Source of the DNA: Bacteroidales bacterium
GTDB lineage: Bacteria; Bacteroidota; Bacteroidia; Bacteroidales; Muribaculaceae
Length of the DNA stretch: 13,855 bases
Assembly: GCA_900767075.1 (NCBI GenBank)
Contig: CAAFXX010000308.1
Coordinates: 1-13,855 of the forward strand
Direction of reading: 5' to 3'
In this document: positions 7,431 through 13,855 of the stretch, in pieces
Numbering within the stretch: position 1 is the first letter of the stretch
How the letters are laid out: every line of letters begins with the position of its first letter
Notes under the pieces: generated by a model
The model's database searches: none
The model's input: only the letters and a program-made list of their open reading frames with translations
What the model was told of the DNA's origin: nothing
Made by a program: the position numbers and the translations under genes

Positions 7431-8648
7431 TCAGGCATTTTGAATATTTGCGAGACGGGAAAGCGCCTCAATATAATAATAGTCGGCATAGATTATCGAG
7501 GCGTCGATTTCTGTTCCGGCAGGATGATGACCTGTGGAATGGAGCAGAAAAGCAGGCTTGGTATCATCCGTCTTATACCTCTCGGAAGAAAGAGACGCCA
7601 GCATCTTCATCGACGCGTCGCGATAGCGTGCGCCTTTCTCGGCGTCGACATAGTTGCTGAGTTCAAGCAGCGCCGAAGCCACCACGCAAGCCGCCGAGGC
7701 ATCGCGGGGCGCGCCTGCTCCACGAGGATCATCGAAATCCCAATACGGGATGTAATCCTTCGGCAGACGGGCAAGATAGGCATCGGTCACCTTCTCGGCG
7801 AAATCAAGGAACCGTTTCTCCTTGGTTTCACGGTACACCACCGTATAACCGTAGACGGCCCAGGATTGGCCGCGCGCCCAGACACTGTCGTCGCTGTAAC
7901 CTTGATGTGTGCAACCGCGTTTGAACTTTCCGGTATTCTGGTCATACACCGCCACGTGCCAGCAGGTGCCGTCAGGCCGGAAATGATTGTTCATAGTGGT
8001 CTCAGCGTGGCGCACGGCCATATCATAGAGGCTTCTGTCACCGCCGTTCCTTGCCGCCCAGAAAAGCATTTCAAGATTCATCATGGTGTCCATGATCGTG
8101 TTGTGGCCGCCATAGTCCTTTATATGGCGGGGCCATGCGAGGATGGTGCCCACCGTGGGATTGAACAGGGTAGCCAGAGAATCGGCTGCCTGAAGTATCA
8201 TATTCTTGTAAGCGGGGTTTCCGGTCGCCTCATATCCCTTCCCGCAGCTGCAGAAAAACAGGAAGCCGAGGTCGTGGTCGAACACGGGCTTGTCGAGTAT
8301 CGACTGCATCGACGCCGTGTAGAGTTCAGCCTGCCGGCGTATTTCTTTGTCGCCGCTGGAGGCATAATCCATCCAGAGGATGCCGGGCCAGAAGCCGGCG
8401 CACCACTCTTCCGGGACAGCCGGACGGCAATGCCATACCGTGGACTCCCCCTCTATATTGCGGGGCATCATCGTGTAATCTGCGCTCCCTTTTGTAGCCC
8501 CTAGTGATTCCAGCGACTTCTGCACCTTACCGTGGCACCATTTCAGCTCGTCGCCGGCATTAACCTGCGCGGAAGCGGTCGTACACGACTGATATAGCCC
8601 GAGGCTGCCCACCGCCATTATCATCGATGTTATAAAACCTAATTTCAT
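7431..8648 (-). CDS. GH88 unsaturated glucuronyl/galacturonyl hydrolase
   Basis: A 405-residue exported protein. GH88 enzymes hydrate the 4,5-double bond of the unsaturated uronic acid left at the non-reducing end by polysaccharide lyases, which releases it from the oligosaccharide. The (alpha/alpha)6-barrel motifs are present: EEWCAGFWPGILWM (80-93), DHDLGF (124-129), GGHNTIMDTMMNLEMLFWA (180-198), THQGYSDDSVWARGQSWAVYG (split near 248-267) and PYWDFDDP (301-308). The catalytic pair appears as D126 and D187; their 61-residue spacing equals that of D88/D149 in the Bacillus GL1 enzyme. The N-terminus is hydrophobic and ends in LYQSC (C22), which might be a lipoprotein site. The substrate implies a lyase somewhere upstream, but none is recognised in this window. 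The gene lies 16 bp after GH43 and 6 bp before manA. Confidence 0.92.
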   Translation of the reverse strand: MKLGFITSMIMAVGSLGLYQSCTTASAQVNAGDELKWCHGKVQKSLESLGATKGSADYTMMPRNIEGESTVWHCRPAVPEEWCAGFWPGILWMDYASSGDKEIRRQAELYTASMQSILDKPVFDHDLGFLFFCSCGKGYEATGNPAYKNMILQAADSLATLFNPTVGTILAWPRHIKDYGGHNTIMDTMMNLEMLFWAARNGGDRSLYDMAVRHAETTMNNHFRPDGTCWHVAVYDQNTGKFKRGCTHQGYSDDSVWARGQSWAVYGYTVVYRETKEKRFLDFAEKVTDAYLARLPKDYIPYWDFDDPRGAGAPRDASAACVVASALLELSNYVDAEKGARYRDASMKMLASLSSERYKTDDTKPAFLLHSTGHHPAGTEIDASIIYADYYYIEALSRLANIQNA

Positions 8649-8664
8649 ATCTTTTCTTACCTTT

Positions 8665-10287
8665 TTATTTTGTTATTTCAAAACTGTCAATATCGATCCA
8701 TCCCCTGTCGGGAGTTCCGGCGGCCTGGATTGAGAAGAAACCTATCCTCGCGCCGACCCATTTGCCCTGACGCGCCTTGAACGATTTCTTTATCTCCTTA
8801 TATTTTTTACCGTCAAGGCTATAGTAGAACCGGCAGTTGCCCGAGGGCTCGACCTTCACCCGCATCCACAAATCACATTCAAAGTTGGGGTGAAGCCCGG
8901 CAGGGTATTCCTTTGCCTGGATCTCGGTTACCGGATATGATATTTCGGGAGTTCCGTTCTCGGCGTCAGCGCATGTTATGAATTTCAATTCGAAATTCTT
9001 TCCGTTGAATTCAGCCGAAAGACGCGCGTAATCCCAACCAAAGACGATAAGCCCGGACTGCTGGCACGCGTTCCGTGCCGAGATTTTCATCTTGGCGGTC
9101 GCGGTGAACCTGTCGGAAGGGAACTTCTGAGTCAGTACATTGGGCACTTCCCAGAAATTGACAAAATCCTCGCTAACCGTATGTCCGTAGATTCTCATGT
9201 ATCCCTTGGCGGAGGGGAATCCGAAAAGAGGCTGACAATTGGCTGCCCAGTTCCATTGCGGTCCGAGAACCGCAGAATTGAAATCGTCGGAATCCTGGGG
9301 TGTCTGAGGCAATGATCCCGATACGGGAATATCTCCTCCAGCCACCGGCTCGCCTCCGTTGCCCATAATCGGCCATCCGTCGATCCACTCGACAGGATTC
9401 AGGTGGACTACACGCCCTAAAAATCCCTTGTCCTGAAAATTGATGAAATACGACCTGCCGTCGGGCGTATCTACAAGACCTCCCTGATGAGGACCGTTGA
9501 ACGCGCTCTTGCCCTGCGACATCACTGTCTTACTTTCATAGGGTCCGTACGGATTCCTCGAACGGAGGGCGATCTGCCATCCCTGCTCCACGCCTCCGGC
9601 GGGCGCGAGGATGTAGTACCAGCCGTCACGCTTATAAATCTTCGGGCCCTCGACCGTGTGGTTACCTTCGACGTTCCCGTCGTAGACCAACGCGGGCTTT
9701 CCTATCAGTTCTGAGCCGTCGGGCTTCATCTCCGTGAGGGTTATCGCACCGTTCATGCCGGCACGGCTCGCAGCCCATGCATTGACAAGATAAGCTTTGC
9801 CGTCATCGTCCCAGAGCGGCGTCGTGTCGATTACACCCTTTACCTTCCAGACAAGCTGCGGATCGGACCACTTACCCCGGGGATCGTCGGTCTTAACCAT
9901 AAAGACACCGAAATCGGGATCTCCCCAGAATATGAAGTATTCTCCGTTGTGGAAACGTATCGACGGAGCCAACACCCCTTTTCCGTGCCGCGCCGCGGAA
10001 TAAAACTCTTCGGGCACAAGATAATCGAGGGCTGTATTCACGATAGTCCAGTTGACCAGGTCCTTCGAATGGAGGATAGGCAGACCCGGGGTCTGGCAGA
10101 AACTTGACGCCGTCATGTAATAATCGCCGTCAACCCCCACTACATCGGGATCGCTATAATCGGCATTAATCACAGGATTGATGTATTTGCCGTTGCCGCG
10201 GTCGGGCGACCATGCCTCGGAAACATAAGCGTTCGACGAGACAACCGAGAGTACGGCAATCGAAAATGTCAGATATATCTTTTTCAT
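8665..10287 (-). CDS. Secreted GH43 beta-xylosidase/alpha-L-arabinofuranosidase with C-terminal beta-sandwich
   Basis: A 540-residue protein with signal peptide (about 1-20). Residues about 35-325 form the GH43 propeller, with base D46 in YSDPDV, modulator D154 in GVIDTTPLWDDDG, acid E213 in TVEGPK, and the central histidine H267 in GPHQGG. Residues about 332-540 form the concanavalin-like C-terminal domain common in GH43 xylosidase-type enzymes (from DDFNS to WIDIDSFEIT). The pattern best recalls subfamily 12 of GH43, whose known members are mainly arabinofuranosidases, but the subfamily is a judgement from memory. It would remove arabinose or xylose side groups in the periplasm. It follows GH97 by 6 bp in the same operon. 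It is clearly different from the GH43 domain in the 222-2882 protein: it has a longer YSDPDV start and its own lectin-like tail. Confidence 0.93.
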   Translation of the reverse strand: MKKIYLTFSIAVLSVVSSNAYVSEAWSPDRGNGKYINPVINADYSDPDVVGVDGDYYMTASSFCQTPGLPILHSKDLVNWTIVNTALDYLVPEEFYSAARHGKGVLAPSIRFHNGEYFIFWGDPDFGVFMVKTDDPRGKWSDPQLVWKVKGVIDTTPLWDDDGKAYLVNAWAASRAGMNGAITLTEMKPDGSELIGKPALVYDGNVEGNHTVEGPKIYKRDGWYYILAPAGGVEQGWQIALRSRNPYGPYESKTVMSQGKSAFNGPHQGGLVDTPDGRSYFINFQDKGFLGRVVHLNPVEWIDGWPIMGNGGEPVAGGDIPVSGSLPQTPQDSDDFNSAVLGPQWNWAANCQPLFGFPSAKGYMRIYGHTVSEDFVNFWEVPNVLTQKFPSDRFTATAKMKISARNACQQSGLIVFGWDYARLSAEFNGKNFELKFITCADAENGTPEISYPVTEIQAKEYPAGLHPNFECDLWMRVKVEPSGNCRFYYSLDGKKYKEIKKSFKARQGKWVGARIGFFSIQAAGTPDRGWIDIDSFEITK

Positions 10288-10293
10288 GGCGCG

Positions 10294-12174
10294 TCACTTT
10301 ACCGGTTGAATGAATATCGCCACACCTCCCCGGTCGGGGATGTTGAAGTCAATCACGTCGGAACTCCGGAGAGTCTTTGTCTGACATTTTACCTTCGTGG
10401 CAGTCTTTACGGTGGGATCATCGGAGTATATCTCAGCCCTGTATTTCCTCGACGGATCGAGGAAGGAGAAATCTATCCTCTGTTTCCTGCCGGTGTTGCC
10501 GGCCATGGCACCGACCCACCAGTTATCACCTTTCCGGCGTGCAATCACGATATTTTCGCCGGGATAGCCGTCGAGCACCTTTGTGTCGTCGAAAGTGGTC
10601 TCAAGATTTTCAAACCACTTTATCTCAGGCTCTCCATGATAGCGATCCGGAGTGTCATACCAGAAAATCGTCTGCAACGGGCTGTAGAAAACCAGCGATG
10701 CCGCCAACTGATGTGCATGGGTATTCTTGACGCGCTTGTCGAAATAACAGATTGTATAATCGGCAGCCCCGTTGAGCATTCTCGTGAAGGGAAGCGTCAC
10801 GTTATGGGTGGCGTCGGGGAATTCCTCGTTTCCGCATATTCCCTCCTGAGTAAGAAGGTTTGGATATGTGCGTGAGAAACCCGACGGGCGGAATTCATCG
10901 TGGATGTTCATCATCAGGTTATTCGCCGCAGCCTTGCGCACCATATCGTGGAGCCAGGCCGCCCAACGGTGTGAAGCATACTGCACGAAGCCTGATTTCA
11001 CGCCGGCGAGTCCCCATTCCTTGAACATCGGGAAAATCGTATCCATCTGCTTTGCGAGGGCATGCTGGTTGACGTAGAGCCATATGCCGACACCTTTTTC
11101 CTTACCGTAGTTGATCACACGCTGCATGTCGATGGCGTCGATGACATCCTTGGCGTCGCTGTCATGGCTTGTCGGATTGGGATACCATTTCCAGTCGTAA
11201 AGCATATACGGGATATTGTGCTCGGCGCAGAAATCTATGTTGCGGAGTCCTGCCTCGGTTGTGAGCGATGTGCAGCGCATTATCTTGCCCGGCTTCACCC
11301 ACGAGAAATCCTTATCGGCGGCAGGAGCGGGGTTCAGGTTGTTGACGATATAATTGTGTTCAAGAAGTTCTCCGGGCTTGTCGGCTATCAGAATGACTTT
11401 CCAAGGAGCGGCGCAATAGGTCACCACGTCGACCGGTGAATACATCACAGATTCCAGCGTGTTGCGGGAACCCTTACGGCTTTTAAACTTGGTGAGACAC
11501 CAGTCATCGACATCGGCGTCAAGCAACGCCACCCATTTTTTCGAGGGAAGCTCGGCGGTCAGCGCCCGTTCCACCGGATAGACGATGCTGTCGACCGGAG
11601 TACGGTGGAAGGTGTCCTGTGCCCACTGCTGGCTCAATGCCATCGTCCCTTCGGGAAACCTATAATCGGTAAGGTCACCCACGACCTTGTGGAAAATGGC
11701 GTCGGGATGCTCCGGCAGGAAATAGCGGAAAGCTATACCCTCGTTGTAAGCGCGCACTTCCACGTCAAGGCGGTACTTGCTCTCATCCTTGCGGCTGAGA
11801 TGAAGGGTGGCTGTGTTATAGCAGTCGGGCACTGAGCTGCGCTCACCGTAGGTCGGGATTATGGTGTCGCATACAGGCTTGCCGTAAGACACGGAGTCAA
11901 CCGTGAGGAGCTCCATCCATGAATCCGGCTGCTGAAGGCTGCGCTTCCCGAGAGCCATCTCCCAGACACGGTTGTCGAGTTCAAGACCGGCCCTGGAGTC
12001 GGTGATTATTTCCTTGCCGTCCGATTTTACGGAATAGCGTAATTCCTTGTCCGACTTTGAGAAAAGAGCCTCATTCCGTCCGTCGGGCGAGCGAAGTGTA
12101 AGTATTTCGTTGGTAGCCAATGTTTCAAAAGAAACAAACACTAATGCTGCGAATATGTATTGTGATTTCATCAT
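10294..12174 (-). CDS. GH97 family glycoside hydrolase
   Basis: A 626-residue protein with a signal peptide (about 1-20). It has the three-part GH97 layout: N-terminal beta-sandwich (about 22-280), barrel (about 285-535) and C-terminal beta domain. GH97 covers calcium-dependent alpha-glucosidases that invert (SusB) and alpha-galactosidases that retain configuration. Family landmarks include YMLYDWKWYPNP (323-334), NIHDEFRPSGFSRTYPN (423-439), EGICGNEE (444-451) and LPFTRMLNGAADYT (461-474). The retaining branch has its nucleophile in GVKVDF; here the segment reads GVKSGFVQ (391-398), so that aspartate is absent and the enzyme does not fit the retaining alpha-galactosidase pattern. The gene starts within an ATGA overlap with the esterase stop; a second ATG follows directly, so the start is ambiguous by one codon. 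Confidence 0.92.
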   Translation of the reverse strand: MMKSQYIFAALVFVSFETLATNEILTLRSPDGRNEALFSKSDKELRYSVKSDGKEIITDSRAGLELDNRVWEMALGKRSLQQPDSWMELLTVDSVSYGKPVCDTIIPTYGERSSVPDCYNTATLHLSRKDESKYRLDVEVRAYNEGIAFRYFLPEHPDAIFHKVVGDLTDYRFPEGTMALSQQWAQDTFHRTPVDSIVYPVERALTAELPSKKWVALLDADVDDWCLTKFKSRKGSRNTLESVMYSPVDVVTYCAAPWKVILIADKPGELLEHNYIVNNLNPAPAADKDFSWVKPGKIMRCTSLTTEAGLRNIDFCAEHNIPYMLYDWKWYPNPTSHDSDAKDVIDAIDMQRVINYGKEKGVGIWLYVNQHALAKQMDTIFPMFKEWGLAGVKSGFVQYASHRWAAWLHDMVRKAAANNLMMNIHDEFRPSGFSRTYPNLLTQEGICGNEEFPDATHNVTLPFTRMLNGAADYTICYFDKRVKNTHAHQLAASLVFYSPLQTIFWYDTPDRYHGEPEIKWFENLETTFDDTKVLDGYPGENIVIARRKGDNWWVGAMAGNTGRKQRIDFSFLDPSRKYRAEIYSDDPTVKTATKVKCQTKTLRSSDVIDFNIPDRGGVAIFIQPVK

Positions 12175-13394
12175 TCCGGGTTATCAAAGTGAATGGTTAT
12201 TTCCTGTACTGCTGATTTGAATTTATCGTCTCCTGCTGCCTCGAGGCAAAGTGTCGCGCCTGTCCACATCCTTTTCGGATCCCTACCGAAGTATTCGGGG
12301 TCATAACTGAAAGTATATTCGCCGGTCTGGATAACGGGACCCGACACGACATACACCCTCGGGCGCACCGACGCGTGAATATCAGATTCCACAGCGCGGC
12401 TTTCGTCGCTGAAGAAAGGCTTTACCGTGAATTCCCTCGCAGCATGATTCACATTCATCTTGACATGCTTTGTGGAATCGTAAGGCACCTTGACGCCGTC
12501 GACCGTGGCACCGAGCCACTGCATTTTCTTACCTTTGCTATTGTCGTAACGGCGTTTGGTCCAATCCGCCATTTCTTGGTCAAAATACCAGAACTGATCA
12601 TGAGGGTCGTCACTTTCGACACCCGAGGGGCTCCAGCGGGAATAATACACGCCGCCGGCAGGACGGGGATCCGCAATAGCTTTCTCAATGAACCGGGCGA
12701 TGTAACGCTGCGTGTCGTCGCAAAGGTCGAAATGACCTTTCTCCGCATCGCAAAGGAACGATATGCGGCTTTCGGGATACATCATCCGGAAAGCCAGTGC
12801 CGGACGCACCCTTGCCTCCCACCATTCATATTCGCCTTCGATCATGAGTCCGGGAATGCTGTCGATATTGCGGGTGCGCCCCCATTCCACATTCTCCCTG
12901 CCATATCCGCAAAGGTTCGTGCGGGGAGCGTCGCCGTGGAAGGAAATCACGCAAAGCGTGCGTTCAGGATTCCAAGCCGCGAAATTCCATGGGAAAGTAG
13001 CCTGGGCGGAATGTCCTAACGGAATCACTCCGGCTGTCTTAAGTTCCTTGTGGCGCGACACGTCAGCCAGTGTGTCGATGATATGCTCGAAACGCTCCTG
13101 ACAGCCTTTCGTGACGTCCCAATTCTGTGAGCCGGACTGCACGAAGACCATCGCCACGCCAAGCGTGTCCATTTTAGAGGTGAAGAACGGAGAGCGGAAC
13201 AATACCTCTTCGGTCATGTTCTGGTGGGTGTAAAGGATGCCTCTTACCTCTTTCTGCACTTTGGGGAGACGAAGGCAGACCCGTTGCCCGTCATCGCCGA
13301 GCATATGGTCGAATTCTGCGCGTCCGTATTCGGTCTTTGCGCCCGCAGGCAAAATTGCCGAAAGCAGGCATGCCAGTATCAGTTCCTTTTTCAT
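12171..13394 (-). CDS. Secreted alpha/beta-hydrolase, putative carbohydrate esterase
   Basis: A 407-residue protein with a signal peptide (about 1-19). Residues about 45-245 read as an alpha/beta-hydrolase: nucleophile elbow GHSAQ with S129, a likely oxyanion region around HQNMTEE (57-63), an acidic residue in MIEGEYEWWE (E187 or nearby) and H221 in KGHFD. A strand-rich C-terminal portion (about 248-407) follows. It starts YYSRWSPSG and is not a domain I recognise. The position, two genes from GH43 and next to GH127, suggests removal of acetyl, methyl or similar ester groups from a plant glycan before glycosidases act. No characterised carbohydrate esterase family can be assigned from memory with confidence. 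Both ends overlap the neighbouring genes by 4 bp, so translation is coupled to GH127 and GH97. Confidence 0.75.
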   Translation of the reverse strand: MKKELILACLLSAILPAGAKTEYGRAEFDHMLGDDGQRVCLRLPKVQKEVRGILYTHQNMTEEVLFRSPFFTSKMDTLGVAMVFVQSGSQNWDVTKGCQERFEHIIDTLADVSRHKELKTAGVIPLGHSAQATFPWNFAAWNPERTLCVISFHGDAPRTNLCGYGRENVEWGRTRNIDSIPGLMIEGEYEWWEARVRPALAFRMMYPESRISFLCDAEKGHFDLCDDTQRYIARFIEKAIADPRPAGGVYYSRWSPSGVESDDPHDQFWYFDQEMADWTKRRYDNSKGKKMQWLGATVDGVKVPYDSTKHVKMNVNHAAREFTVKPFFSDESRAVESDIHASVRPRVYVVSGPVIQTGEYTFSYDPEYFGRDPKRMWTGATLCLEAAGDDKFKSAVQEITIHFDNPE

Positions 13395-13855
13395 TTCTCC
13401 AGATTCCAGTAAACTACGTGGCGTGTGTGATGCGTATCAAAAAATGGACGAAGCCTGTAACCCTCGGAGGTGACGAATTCGAGATTGCCCTTGGCAGGCT
13501 TGATCGTCCGGGAAAGTTCGTTACGGTCGATGCGCAAAGCGTCGCTCAGTCCGGCGCCCACCTTGTAATCGTAGGTGTAATAGTCATTCCTCACGGTAGG
13601 GTCTGAGAAAAATGAGTTCACCCCTTCAGCCCCCATATTGCCGGCGAGCAGGACCGGTCCGTAGAACAATGCCGCCTTGTCGGGATCGTCGGGAGTTGTT
13701 TCCAGACGCAATGACATCGGATAGCAGACCTCTATTTTATCTCCTTTACGCCATTTTCTGTTTATGTTGATGTATGACGAAGGGGTTGCGTCGACCTTCA
13801 CTTTTCTGCCATTGACTTTTACCGTGGGCTGTCCGCTCCATGAGGGATAGCGCAG
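13391..13855 (-). CDS. GH127 (DUF1680) beta-L-arabinofuranosidase, C-terminal part
   Basis: The frame enters from the right window edge and ends at a TGA, giving the last 154 residues. The segment LRYPSWSGQPTVKVNG, then YININRKWRKGDKIEV and ALFYGPVLLAGN, is the beta-sandwich C-terminal region typical of GH127 (formerly DUF1680) enzymes. Such enzymes remove beta-L-arabinofuranose from arabinose-rich glycans; related GH146 enzymes share this architecture, so the exact family is not certain. The catalytic glutamate and cysteine cluster lies upstream, outside the window. There is no start codon in view: an internal GTG at 13801 is not the true beginning, because the open frame continues with family-like sequence to the edge. 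The stop overlaps the esterase start by 4 bp. Confidence 0.85.
   Translation of the reverse strand: MRYPSWSGQPTVKVNGRKVKVDATPSSYININRKWRKGDKIEVCYPMSLRLETTPDDPDKAALFYGPVLLAGNMGAEGVNSFFSDPTVRNDYYTYDYKVGAGLSDALRIDRNELSRTIKPAKGNLEFVTSEGYRLRPFFDTHHTRHVVYWNLEK

Larger units (their letters stand above)
3900..13855 (-). other. Eight-gene glycan-degradation operon
   Basis: All eight minus-strand genes are separated by -4, -4, 6, 16, 6, 13 and -4 bp from first to last, with no room for internal promoters of normal size. They are therefore expected to form one transcript starting to the right of the window. Six of the seven genes with a visible start encode a signal peptide; the exception is manA. The operon ends convergently with the AraC gene. 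Confidence 0.85.

Noticed and set aside
7131..8504. Long plus-strand open frame of 457 codons opposite manA and GH88
   Set aside because: It lies wholly antisense to two genes with clear catalytic motifs, matches no family I recognise and has a composition typical of a mirror frame in balanced-GC DNA.
13391..13801. A short complete gene of 136 codons starting at GTG 13801
   Set aside because: The frame continues upstream to the window edge with GH127-like sequence, so this is the end of a longer gene.

Overview
The window looks like a carbohydrate-degradation region from a gut-type Bacteroidales bacterium, possibly Muribaculaceae. Three things suggest this: closely packed secreted glycosidases of families typical of Bacteroidota polysaccharide utilization loci (GH43, GH39, GH28-like, GH88, GH97, GH127), Sec-type N-termini on most of them, and a Bacteroidota-style -7 promoter element (TAnnTTTG) before the regulator gene. 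Base composition seems close to balanced. The taxon is an inference; no rRNA or marker gene is present.

Left part, plus strand (1-3765). The window opens in the last 68 codons of a gene whose tail resembles DUF362 proteins. Fourteen bases later comes an 886-residue secreted enzyme with a GH43-type propeller followed by a GH39-type barrel. Next, behind its own likely promoter, is a 277-residue AraC-family regulator.

Right part, minus strand (13855 down to 3900). Eight genes form one very tight operon, read in transcription order: GH127 (C-terminus only), alpha/beta-hydrolase esterase, GH97, GH43 with a C-terminal lectin-like domain, GH88 unsaturated uronyl hydrolase, class I mannose-6-phosphate isomerase, DUF4861 protein, and a GH28/GH49-type beta-helix enzyme. 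Junctions are 4-bp ATGA overlaps (three) or gaps of 6-16 bp. The operon ends convergently with the AraC gene, across 134 bp.

Taken together, the enzymes fit periplasmic debranching of an acidic, arabinose-bearing plant glycan such as rhamnogalacturonan/arabinogalactan pectin or arabinogalactan protein. Arabinose would be removed by GH127 and GH43, a hexose by GH97, an ester by the hydrolase, and terminal unsaturated uronic acid by GH88, with backbone attack by the GH28-like enzyme. No SusC/SusD pair, sulfatase or recognised polysaccharide lyase lies in the window. The likeliest new biology is in the DUF4861 protein, the uncharacterised esterase, the GH97 lacking the retaining-type nucleophile, and the cytoplasmic sugar-phosphate isomerase set among secreted enzymes. 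No mobile elements, RNA genes or CRISPR arrays were seen.
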